Below the pieces are notes generated by a model that was not told the DNA's origin, did no database searches, and saw only the letters and a list, made by a program, of their open reading frames with translations. This document shows positions 8,098-15,839 of a stretch of 42,207 bases of DNA, piece after piece. Origin of the DNA: an uncultured Bacteroidota bacterium (lineage in GTDB: Bacteria > Bacteroidota > Bacteroidia > Chitinophagales > Chitinophagaceae); contig CAIYUO010000007.1 of the NCBI GenBank assembly GCA_903929425.1, positions 1 through 42,207 on the forward strand, written 5' to 3'. Both the position numbers and the translations under genes were made by a program. Position 1 is the first letter of the stretch. Each line of letters begins with the position of its first letter.

Positions 8098-9456
8098 ATG
8101 AGTGAAAGTAGCACACATCCTTCCCTTCAAGTTAATGTTTCAAGCAAACAAATATTAGCTATATCCTTGCCTATTGCATTGGCCATTTTAGTACCTCAAA
8201 TTAATTTTGTCATAAACAATATTTTTTTGGGTGCCTTAAGCTCACAGGCCTTAGCAATAGGAGGTATAACTGGCGTATTTTATTTGATTTTTGGAGTAAT
8301 GGGACAGGGGTTGACGAATGGATTACAAGCCCTTATATCTCGTCGAGCAGGTGAAAATCGTATTGACGAAATAGGCATTTTATTTTCACAAGGTGTAATC
8401 ATTTCAATTGGATTATCCATATTAGGTATTTGCTTTACCTATTTTGTAGTTCCCTCTATTTTTCAATCACTTTTACATGATACTACAAGGGCAAATACCG
8501 TCATTGAATTTCTTAAAATTAGAATTTGGGGGCTCCCCTTTTTGTGTATTTACCAAATACGTAATGCCTTATTAGTTGGCACTAATCAAAGTAAATTTTT
8601 AATTATTGGAACAGCTACTGAAGCAATTGTCAATATATTTTTTGATTACAGTTTAATATTCGGTCATTTTGGCTTTCCCTCAATGGGATTAAATGGTGCA
8701 GCTTATGCCTCCATTATTGCTGAGGTAATGGGCTTATTTGTAATTTATTTGGTGATCCATTATCAAAAAATTGGTGCTAGGTTTCAGTTGTTTAAACATT
8801 TTAATTTTAAATGGGATTATATCCAATTAATATTGGTTCAATCTGCACCTATTATGATGCAGTATATGATTAGTATTATCAGCTGGGAGTTTTTTTATAT
8901 TTTGATTGAACACCGCGGCGAGCAAGCATTAGCCGTATCCAATGCCATGCGCAATATATTTGGATTTTTTGGCAGTTTTACATGGGCTTTCGCTGCAACC
9001 TCTAATACCATGGTAAGTAATATTATTGGACAGGATTTAGAACATGAAGTGATTCCATTGATCAATAGAATTGTAAAGTGGAGCTTAAGTTTTGCTTTGA
9101 TGGTATGTATATTGTTGAATATTTTTGCAACTCCCTTTTTATCGATTTATGGACAAGGGGAAGATTTTATGCAAGAAGCAATACCAGTACTCCGAGTTGT
9201 TTCAATAGCATTATTATTTATGTCGATTGCTGCCATTTGGTTAAATGGTGTAACTGGAACGGGGCAATCAAAAATCAACTTAGGGATTGAATTTGTTGCT
9301 ATTATTATATACTTAGCATATGCCTACTTGACGATTGAATATTTCCAATTTCCAATTACCATTGGATGGATGTGTGAAATTATTTATTGGATTACACTAC
9401 TCATCCCTTCGTATTGGTATATTAAATCAAAAAAGTGGGTAGGGAAAAGGATTTAA
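8098..9456 (+). CDS. MATE family efflux transporter
   Basis: Inner-membrane multidrug/toxic-compound extrusion transporter driven by Na+ or H+. At 452 aa it shows about 12 hydrophobic segments. The two-fold MATE pattern is visible: the first repeat has IALAILVPQINFVINNIFLG and GQGLTNGLQALISRRAG; the second begins near residue 240 with QSAPIMMQYMISIISWEFF. The loop AISRRAGE-like segment after TM2 is characteristic. Substrate cannot be predicted. It is monocistronic between the divergent DUF3822 operon and the convergent folB (15 bp apart at the 3' ends). Confidence 0.9.
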   Translation: MSESSTHPSLQVNVSSKQILAISLPIALAILVPQINFVINNIFLGALSSQALAIGGITGVFYLIFGVMGQGLTNGLQALISRRAGENRIDEIGILFSQGVIISIGLSILGICFTYFVVPSIFQSLLHDTTRANTVIEFLKIRIWGLPFLCIYQIRNALLVGTNQSKFLIIGTATEAIVNIFFDYSLIFGHFGFPSMGLNGAAYASIIAEVMGLFVIYLVIHYQKIGARFQLFKHFNFKWDYIQLILVQSAPIMMQYMISIISWEFFYILIEHRGEQALAVSNAMRNIFGFFGSFTWAFAATSNTMVSNIIGQDLEHEVIPLINRIVKWSLSFALMVCILLNIFATPFLSIYGQGEDFMQEAIPVLRVVSIALLFMSIAAIWLNGVTGTGQSKINLGIEFVAIIIYLAYAYLTIEYFQFPITIGWMCEIIYWITLLIPSYWYIKSKKWVGKRI

Positions 9457-9471
9457 AAAAAGTAAAAGTTC

Positions 9472-9837
9472 CTAACGCGATTTTGTTAGAGAAACGGACA
9501 TATTTCCATTTAACGTATTTATAAAAACCTTCGTTTTAGTAATTTCTATTTCTACTTTCTGAGCAATCGGAAATTTTTCGAAAATGCTTGTTGCTATATC
9601 TTCAACAATCGTCTCTAATAATGTCGTGGGTTTTTGCATCCTTTCTTTCAAAATACCATATACTTCAACGTAATCAATGGTTTCAGCAATTGCATTGATT
9701 TTATTAACGATAGGAATAAAATCAACTTTTAAGTTAATAATAAAGGTATTTCCTAAAATAGTTTCCTCCTTATATAATCCATGATATCCATACAATTCTA
9801 TATTATTTAATCGTATGGTCATGATATTGGATGGCAT
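9472..9837 (-). CDS. folB: Dihydroneopterin aldolase
   Basis: FolB cleaves 7,8-dihydroneopterin to 6-hydroxymethyl-dihydropterin and glycolaldehyde in tetrahydrofolate synthesis. It is 121 aa, the normal length. Visible family segments are IELYGYHGLYKEE (substrate-binding Glu), DYVEVYGIL and LLETIVEDIA. The ATG at 9837 is one base after the trxB stop; a second ATG (9822, MTIRLNN) aligns better with the usual family start, so the first five residues are uncertain. It is probably co-transcribed with trxB. Confidence 0.93.
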   Translation of the reverse strand: MPSNIMTIRLNNIELYGYHGLYKEETILGNTFIINLKVDFIPIVNKINAIAETIDYVEVYGILKERMQKPTTLLETIVEDIATSIFEKFPIAQKVEIEITKTKVFINTLNGNMSVSLTKSR

Positions 9838-9838
9838 A

Positions 9839-10774
9839 TTAATGACCTTTTGCAGTTAAATATCTTTCTGCATCTAATGCTGCCATACATCCACTTCCTG
9901 CAGCAGTAACTGCTTGACGATAATTTTTATCTTGAACATCACCAGCAGCAAAAACACCTTCCATATTTGTTTTTGTGGTACCAGGCTCCGTTAAAATATA
10001 ACCTGTCTCATCCATATTTAAAAAGTCTTTAAAAATATCGCTATTAGGTTTATGGCCAATGGCAACAAAAAATGCACTTACAGGAATTTCTTGAAATTCA
10101 TGAGTGACATTATTTTTAACACGAACTGCTTGCACATTTTTTTCTCCTAAAATTTCATCAGTTTCAGTATTAAAATACACTTTAATATTGGGTGTATTTA
10201 ATACCCTGTCTTGCATTACTTTACTTGCACGCATTTGTTCCTTACGTACAATCATATGAACCGTAGTACACATTTTAGACAAATAATGAGCCTCTTCTGC
10301 TGCTGTATCTCCAGCACCTACAATAGCCACTTCTTTTCCTTTGAAAAAGAAACCATCACAAACCGCACAAGCACTTACACCAAAACCATTTAAGCGTTCC
10401 TCACTTGGAATGCCTAACCATTTTGCACTTGCACCTGTTGATATAATTACAGCATCGGCTTCAATGATTTTTTCATCATCAATCCACACTTTTTTAACGT
10501 CTCCGCTAAAGTCCACTTTAGTAGCCAATCCATAACGGATATCTGTACCCATGCGAGCTGCTTGCTTTTCAAAATTTACCATCATATCAGGTCCTTGAAT
10601 ACCATCTGGGAAACCGGGATAGTTTTCAACTTCAGTAGTGATGGTTAATTGACCACCTGGCTGAATACCTTGATATAATAATGGTTTCATGTTTGCACGT
10701 GCTGCATAAATTGCTGCAGTATAACCAGCTGGGCCTGATCCAATAATTAATATGCTTACTTTTTCTGTTTCCAT
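9839..10774 (-). CDS. trxB: Thioredoxin-disulfide reductase
   Basis: FAD- and NADPH-dependent flavoenzyme that reduces thioredoxin. It is 311 aa, normal for the low-molecular-weight bacterial type. The FAD-binding GSGPAG is at residues 12-17, the redox-active CAVC at residues 136-139, the NADPH-binding GAGDTA near residue 153, and the second FAD motif FAAGDVQD near the C-terminus. A thioredoxin substrate gene, trxA, is about 20 kb away in this window. It is followed immediately by folB. A plausible promoter overlaps the rpoD terminator upstream. Confidence 0.96.
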   Translation of the reverse strand: METEKVSILIIGSGPAGYTAAIYAARANMKPLLYQGIQPGGQLTITTEVENYPGFPDGIQGPDMMVNFEKQAARMGTDIRYGLATKVDFSGDVKKVWIDDEKIIEADAVIISTGASAKWLGIPSEERLNGFGVSACAVCDGFFFKGKEVAIVGAGDTAAEEAHYLSKMCTTVHMIVRKEQMRASKVMQDRVLNTPNIKVYFNTETDEILGEKNVQAVRVKNNVTHEFQEIPVSAFFVAIGHKPNSDIFKDFLNMDETGYILTEPGTTKTNMEGVFAAGDVQDKNYRQAVTAAGSGCMAALDAERYLTAKGH

Positions 10775-10814
10775 GATATCTTTTTTATGACTACTATATA
10801 ACTATTATTAACTT

Positions 10815-10843
10815 CAAAATTATGTAAAAAAAGCCCCGACAAA
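10815..10843 (-). promoter_or_regulatory. Candidate trxB-folB promoter
   Basis: On the minus strand TTTG (10843-10840), 17 nt, then TAATTTTG (10822-10815) fits the Bacteroidota -33/-7 pattern. The predicted start is about 35 nt upstream of the trxB ATG. The -33 box lies inside the loop of the rpoD terminator hairpin. Confidence 0.45.
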
Positions 10844-10866
10844 TCATTCCGATCGTAGGGGCTTTT
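10829..10866 (-). terminator. Rho-independent terminator of rpoD
   Basis: AAAAGCCCC and GGGGCTTTT form a 9-bp stem around a 20-nt loop, with two further possible pairs after one mismatch. On the minus strand the stem ends in a run of seven T. It starts 45 bp after the rpoD stop. Confidence 0.8.
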
Positions 10867-10910
10867 ATGATATTGTTATTAATTAGCCCAGACGAGGGGC
10901 TAAAGAAAAA

Positions 10911-11768
10911 TTAGCCCAAATAAGCTTTTAACGCATTACTATATCTTGCTTTTTGCAAACGTTTAATAGCTCGTTCTTTAATTTGTCTAATTCTTTCTTT
11001 TGTTAAATCGTATTTAATTCCAATTTGCTCAATAGTAACTCCATTTTCACCATCTAATCCAAAATAAGCATTTACAATTTCTGCTTCGCGAGGACTTAAA
11101 GATTTAAGAACCCTGCGAATTTCTTCACGCAAAGAATCCTTCATAACATCCTCATCTGTATCATCTCCACCTTCCAATAAATCACCCATTGCAACATCCT
11201 CAGCTTCATGAACTGGAGCATCTAATGAAGTATGTCTAGTATTTGATTGGAAAATATTGTTAATTTCAGTTTCAGACATTTCCAAAATACCTGCAAGCTC
11301 CTCAGTAGAAGGTTCACGCTCATGCTCTTGTTCAAATGCCATGTAAGCTTTATTGGCTTTATTATAAGTACCAATTTTATTTTGAGGTAAACGAACCAAA
11401 CGCCCTTGTTCAGCTAAAGCTTGTAAAATTGATTGACGAATCCACCATACGGCATACGAAATGAATTTAAAACCCTTTGTTTCATCAAAACGTTGAGCAG
11501 CTTTAATCAAACCAAGGTTTCCTTCATTAATTAAATCACTCAAGGATAAACCTTGATGTTGATATTGTTTTGCAACAGAAACAACGAAACGTAAATTTGC
11601 TTGAACCAATTCATCCAACGCACGTTGGTCACCCATTTTGATTTGTTGTGCCAAGGTGGTTTCCCTTTCAGGGTTAATCATCGAAATTTTAGAAATCTCT
11701 TGTAAGTATTTTTCAACCGCTTGAGAGTCTCTGTTGGTGATTTGGGTTGCAATTTTAAGCTGCCTCAT
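10911..11768 (-). CDS. rpoD: Primary RNA polymerase sigma factor (RpoD/SigA, short Bacteroidota form)
   Basis: The housekeeping sigma-70 factor that directs RNA polymerase to TTTG-N-TAnnTTTG promoters in this phylum. At 285 aa it lacks region 1.1 and the long non-conserved region of E. coli RpoD. In order: region 1.2 (AVEKYLQEISKI), region 2 (NLRFVVSVAKQY, LSLSDLINEGNLGLIKAAQRFD, and GFKFISYAVWWIRQSI for -10 recognition and melting), region 3 (REPSTEELAGILEM), and region 4 with the -35-binding helix-turn-helix (GVTIEQIGIKYDLTKERIRQIKERAI). It has a good promoter of its own class and a strong terminator, so it is probably monocistronic and autoregulated. Confidence 0.96.
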   Translation of the reverse strand: MRQLKIATQITNRDSQAVEKYLQEISKISMINPERETTLAQQIKMGDQRALDELVQANLRFVVSVAKQYQHQGLSLSDLINEGNLGLIKAAQRFDETKGFKFISYAVWWIRQSILQALAEQGRLVRLPQNKIGTYNKANKAYMAFEQEHEREPSTEELAGILEMSETEINNIFQSNTRHTSLDAPVHEAEDVAMGDLLEGGDDTDEDVMKDSLREEIRRVLKSLSPREAEIVNAYFGLDGENGVTIEQIGIKYDLTKERIRQIKERAIKRLQKARYSNALKAYLG

Positions 11769-11831
11769 GCAATGAATTTATTTAAGTATATAACGTCAGA
11801 AACACTAAAATAGTATAGTGGTATCAGTCTG

Positions 11832-11863
11832 CAAAGGTACATTTTTGTAATTAAATTTACAAA
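11832..11863 (-). promoter_or_regulatory. rpoD promoter
   Basis: On the minus strand TTTG (11863-11860), 20 nt, then TACCTTTG (11839-11832): both boxes match the Bacteroidota consensus exactly. The predicted transcription start is about 60 nt upstream of the rpoD ATG. This is one of the two best promoter matches in the window and suggests the sigma factor transcribes its own gene. Confidence 0.65.
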
Positions 11864-11942
11864 TATTGATTGTTAAGGACTTAAACCACATTTTAACCAC
11901 TTTTTTTAAGGTAAATCCCCCCTCTCCAATTATCTTCGTAGT

Positions 11943-12956
11943 ATGATTGACTACCGTTCCGATACCGTCACCAGACCAACCCCTGGTATGCTAGCTTTTA
12001 TGCAATCTGCTCCAGTTGGGGATGATGTATTTGGCGAAGATCCTAGTATTATTTCATTAGAACGTATCACAGCCGCTAAATTTGGGATGGAAGCAGGTTT
12101 ATTTTGCCCAAGTGGCACCATGACCAACCAATTGGCTATAAAAACCCATACACAGGCTGGAGACGAGGTAATTTGTGATGAATTATCCCATATTTACCAA
12201 TATGAAGGTGGTGGAATCGCCTTTAATTCAGGATGTTCCGTAAAGCTGCTTCATGGTGATCGTGGTCGAGTAACAGCTGATCAAGTTTTAGCCGGAATTA
12301 ATGCCGAGGATGTACACAAGCCCATTACACGTTTGGTAAGCTTGGAAAATACCAGTAATCGAGGTGGTGGAGCCTGTTATGATTTTAACGAATTTAAAAA
12401 TATCAAAAAAGTTACCGAACAGCATGGTTTAGCATTGCATTTAGACGGTGCAAGGTTGTTTAATGCTTTAGTATATAAACAAGAAGCTGCCATTGAATAT
12501 GGCAATATATTTGATTCAATTTCTATATGTTTAAGCAAGGGATTGGGCGCTCCAGTTGGAAGTGTTTTAATTGGCTCCCATTCCTTTATAACAAAAGCAA
12601 GACGTTGGAGAAAAGTATTTGGTGGTGGTATGAGACAAGCTGGCTATTTGGCAGCTGCAGGTATTTATGCAATGGATTATCATATTGAACGTTTAGCCGA
12701 TGACCATAAAAATTCAAAAATATTAAGTGATGTATTGTTAACTAAGGAATTTGTCACATCTATTTTAGACGTTGAAACCAATATTGTTATTGCAACAATC
12801 GGTGGAAAATATTCAGCTGCACAACTAGTTGCTACCTTAAAAGAAAAAGGTGTTTTAGCTATCGCCATGACCCCTACTCAAGTAAGATTTGTATTTCATT
12901 TAGATATCACAGAAAACGATTTAGCTAAAACCGTTGATATTATAAATGCATTATAA
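11943..12956 (+). CDS. ltaE: Low-specificity L-threonine aldolase
   Basis: PLP enzyme that cleaves L-threonine and L-allo-threonine to glycine and acetaldehyde. It is 337 aa, close to E. coli LtaE (333). The N-terminal MIDYRSDTVTRPTPGM is the family hallmark; VGDDVFGEDP and CPSGTMTNQLA follow. The PLP-contacting LHLDGARLFNA is at about residues 165-175, and the Schiff-base lysine is K199 in ICLSKGLGAPVGS. The ATG at 11943 lies 4 nt after TATCTTCG (11931-11938), a near match to a -7 box, so the transcript may be almost leaderless. Downstream, pgi follows in the same direction after 41 bp. Confidence 0.93.
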   Translation: MIDYRSDTVTRPTPGMLAFMQSAPVGDDVFGEDPSIISLERITAAKFGMEAGLFCPSGTMTNQLAIKTHTQAGDEVICDELSHIYQYEGGGIAFNSGCSVKLLHGDRGRVTADQVLAGINAEDVHKPITRLVSLENTSNRGGGACYDFNEFKNIKKVTEQHGLALHLDGARLFNALVYKQEAAIEYGNIFDSISICLSKGLGAPVGSVLIGSHSFITKARRWRKVFGGGMRQAGYLAAAGIYAMDYHIERLADDHKNSKILSDVLLTKEFVTSILDVETNIVIATIGGKYSAAQLVATLKEKGVLAIAMTPTQVRFVFHLDITENDLAKTVDIINAL

Positions 12957-12997
12957 TTTAAAAAAATAAAAAAAGCGATCAAAAATAATAAGTAAAA

Positions 12998-14659
12998 ATG
13001 TTACAAAGAACTAATCCAACAACGACACAGGCCTGGTTTGTATTGAAAAAACATCATGAGGAAGAGATGAATCGCAAACACATGAAGGATTTATTTGCTG
13101 CTGATCCAAAACGATTTGAAAATTACTCAATAGCTACCGATCAAATACTTTTTGATTATTCAAAAAATATTATCACAGAAAAAACAATGCAATTATTATT
13201 GCAATTAGCAAATGAATGTTCCTTAAAAGAAGCTATTAAATCACAATTTGTTGGAGAAGCCATTAATGAAACTGAAAATAGAGCTGTATTACACACTGCA
13301 TTAAGAAATTTTTCAGATGAACCATTATTGCATGATGGAAAAGATATCATGCCTGAAATTAAGCGCGTGTTGAAACAAATGAAAACATTTTGCGATTCAG
13401 TTCATAGTGGATCGCATAAAGGATACACAGGAAAAAAAATAAAATCAATTGTAAACATCGGAATTGGTGGTAGTGACTTAGGCCCCGTAATGGTAACAGA
13501 AGCATTAAAGCCATATTGGATGGATGGCATTCAAGTATATTTTGTGAGTAATGTTGACGGAACACATATTGCTGAAACTTTGAAAAAAGTAAACGCTGAG
13601 GAAACATTATTTTTAGTGGCCTCTAAAACATTCACTACACAGGAAACGATGACCAATGCTCACACTGCTAGGACTTGGTTTTTACAACATGCAAATGACG
13701 AATCGCATATTGCAACTCACTTTGTTGCTTTAAGTACGAATGAGAAAACGGTAAATGAATTTGGTATTAGTAGTAAAAATATGTTTGAGTTTTGGGATTG
13801 GGTTGGTGGCAGGTATTCATTATGGAGTGCTATTGGATTATCGATTGCATTAACTATTGGTTATGAAAACTTCGAGTCCTTATTAAAAGGTGCACATGAT
13901 GCTGACCTTCATTTTAAACAAACTTCATTTGATAAAAACATACCAGTTATCATGGCATTATTAGGTATTTGGTATACTAATTTTTTTGGTGCACAAAGTG
14001 AGGCTATCCTACCCTATGATCAATACATGCATCGATTTGCTGCCTATTTCCAACAAGGCAATATGGAAAGTAACGGAAAATATATTGATCGAAAAGGCAC
14101 AGCCGTTAATTATGCAACAGGTCCCGTTATTTGGGGCGAACCAGGAACGAATGGACAACATGCTTTTTATCAATTAATTCATCAAGGCACCTTAATGATT
14201 CCATGTGATTTTATTGCACCAGCACAATCTCATAATCCTATTGGTGATCATCATGATAAATTACTGAGCAATTACTTCGCACAAACGGAAGCTTTGTTGA
14301 ATGGGAAAACGCAAAATGAAGTAACGAATGAATTAAAAGAGGCTAAGAAATTATCAGCAAAACAAATTGATTTCTTAACACCATTCAAAGTATTTGCAGG
14401 CAACAAACCAACGAATTCTTTTTTAATTAAGAAGATAACCCCTAATTCATTAGGATTTTTAATTGCTTGTTATGAGCATAAAATATTTACACAAGGCGTT
14501 ATTTGGAATATATTTAGTTACGATCAATGGGGTGTTGAATTAGGAAAACAATTAGCGAATATGATTCTTCCTGAATTGGGTGACAATGAATTAGTAAAAG
14601 GTCATGACAGTTCAACAAATGGACTAATTAACCAATACAAACATTGGAAAAAAGCATAA
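12998..14659 (+). CDS. pgi: Glucose-6-phosphate isomerase
   Basis: Cytoplasmic enzyme that interconverts glucose-6-phosphate and fructose-6-phosphate. The 553-aa length matches the E. coli-type long form (549). Both family signatures are present: [16 protein letters not shown], and [15 protein letters not shown] near the C-terminus. The phosphate-binding [13 protein letters not shown] and the segments [13 protein letters not shown] and [11 protein letters not shown] are also clear. It may form a loose operon with the upstream aldolase gene and the GNAT gene 10 bp downstream. Confidence 0.97.
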   Translation: MLQRTNPTTTQAWFVLKKHHEEEMNRKHMKDLFAADPKRFENYSIATDQILFDYSKNIITEKTMQLLLQLANECSLKEAIKSQFVGEAINETENRAVLHTALRNFSDEPLLHDGKDIMPEIKRVLKQMKTFCDSVHSGSHKGYTGKKIKSIVNIGIGGSDLGPVMVTEALKPYWMDGIQVYFVSNVDGTHIAETLKKVNAEETLFLVASKTFTTQETMTNAHTARTWFLQHANDESHIATHFVALSTNEKTVNEFGISSKNMFEFWDWVGGRYSLWSAIGLSIALTIGYENFESLLKGAHDADLHFKQTSFDKNIPVIMALLGIWYTNFFGAQSEAILPYDQYMHRFAAYFQQGNMESNGKYIDRKGTAVNYATGPVIWGEPGTNGQHAFYQLIHQGTLMIPCDFIAPAQSHNPIGDHHDKLLSNYFAQTEALLNGKTQNEVTNELKEAKKLSAKQIDFLTPFKVFAGNKPTNSFLIKKITPNSLGFLIACYEHKIFTQGVIWNIFSYDQWGVELGKQLANMILPELGDNELVKGHDSSTNGLINQYKHWKKA

Positions 14660-14669
14660 TTGATAAAAT

Positions 14670-15161
14670 ATGGAGGATCAAATTTTAATACGTCCAATTG
14701 AGCCTAATGATAATGTGGCACTTGCTAAAGTCATTAGGGATACCTTAACTGAATTTGGAGCTAATAAACCTGGGACTGTGTATTTTGATCCTACGACTGA
14801 TGCACTTTATGAATTATTCAGAACTCCAGGATCATTTTATTTTGTAGCAACAATCAATGATGTACTTGTTGGTGGTTGTGGCATTTACCCAACCCTGAAC
14901 CTACCTGATCGAACCTGTGAATTGGTTAAATTATATTTAGATAGCTCAGCAAGAGGAACTGGTTTAGGAAAAAGATTATTATTACATGCTATGCAATGGG
15001 CTGAACAAAATGGATATCATCAAGTATACTTAGAGTCCATGCCTGAACTTTCAAAGGCAGTTTCAATATATGAAAAAGTAGGTTTTGTAAGAATCAACCA
15101 ACCGTTAGGGAATAGTGGCCACTGCGGATGTGATATATGGATGACTAAAAAGTTGTCATAA
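14670..15161 (+). CDS. GNAT family N-acetyltransferase
   Basis: Acetyl-CoA-dependent acetyltransferase of 163 aa whose substrate cannot be inferred. The pantetheine/pyrophosphate-binding motif A reads LYLDSSARGTGLGKRLL, with the R-G-x-G-x-G core at about residues 95-100. The later YLESMPELSKAVSIYEKVGFVRI is the usual motif B with the conserved Tyr near the thiol. It starts 10 bp after pgi and is likely co-transcribed. It ends 30 bp before the convergent DUF3276 gene, with no clear terminator between them. Confidence 0.88.
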   Translation: MEDQILIRPIEPNDNVALAKVIRDTLTEFGANKPGTVYFDPTTDALYELFRTPGSFYFVATINDVLVGGCGIYPTLNLPDRTCELVKLYLDSSARGTGLGKRLLLHAMQWAEQNGYHQVYLESMPELSKAVSIYEKVGFVRINQPLGNSGHCGCDIWMTKKLS

Positions 15162-15191
15162 AATAATAAGACCTACAATCTCCTATTTCAA

Positions 15192-15776
15192 TTACCACTT
15201 ATCCACTTCTTCGTCACTCAAATTATCCCCTTGACTAGCGTTTGAATCACGTGCTTCCAACGGTTTCTTTTCAGTAATAGTTGAAGGATCTATATCATGT
15301 TCTGATTCCGATACTTGTTCTTGTTTTGATACTGTTGCAGTTACTAATGTATCAGCGGTTGTATTTTCAGTGATATTTTCAGTGTTTACATTAACATTAT
15401 TTGACAAATCATCATTAGGATTTTGAACAAACTTAGGCCTATTTCCATTTTCATCAGGCACATAGGTGCCTTCTTCTTCATCATGATTAAAAGCATCAAA
15501 GTCAAAATCAGGCATCAACTCCGTTTTTACAAAATCAAGCGCTTCGGTTATTGCCTTTAAAAATTTATTGAAATCTTCCTTATATAAGAAAATTTTATGT
15601 CGATCATAACCATTGTTATCAAATCGTTTTCTGCTTTCTGTAATCGTTAGGAAATAGTCATTTGCTCGAGTTGCCCTTACATCAAAGAAATAGGTTCTTC
15701 TCTTCCCTGCTCTGATTCTTGTGCTATAAACACTTTCTATTCTTTTGTCGTTCTGCTCAAATTGCTCGTTGTCCAT
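15192..15776 (-). CDS. PUR-alpha-like DNA/RNA-binding protein (DUF3276)
   Basis: A 194-aa protein of the Bacteroidota DUF3276 family, related to eukaryotic PUR-alpha proteins, which bind single-stranded nucleic acid. The PUR-type domain covers about residues 8-90 (RIESVYSTRIRAGKRRTYFFDV, ANDYFLTITESRKRF, HKIFLYKEDFNKFLKAITEAL). A long acidic, Thr/Asn/Ser-rich and probably disordered tail follows, ending EEVDKW. The ATG at 15776 is chosen over an upstream TTG at 15791. The biological role in bacteria is not established, and no partner is evident from context. The neighbouring ABC exporter is in the same direction 63 bp upstream. Confidence 0.85.
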   Translation of the reverse strand: MDNEQFEQNDKRIESVYSTRIRAGKRRTYFFDVRATRANDYFLTITESRKRFDNNGYDRHKIFLYKEDFNKFLKAITEALDFVKTELMPDFDFDAFNHDEEEGTYVPDENGNRPKFVQNPNDDLSNNVNVNTENITENTTADTLVTATVSKQEQVSESEHDIDPSTITEKKPLEARDSNASQGDNLSDEEVDKW

Positions 15777-15839
15777 ATGATGAAATTTCAATTATTAGTC
15801 TAAAATATATAAATTGATTGGAATTTTGAAATTATTTAT

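Noticed and set aside
9456..9472. Possible terminator between MATE and folB
   Set aside because: The 15-bp gap is A-rich but has no stem.
15193..15202. DnaA-box-like TTATCCACT
   Set aside because: It lies in the 3' end of the DUF3276 coding sequence (codons for VDKW and stop), has a mismatch and no partner box.
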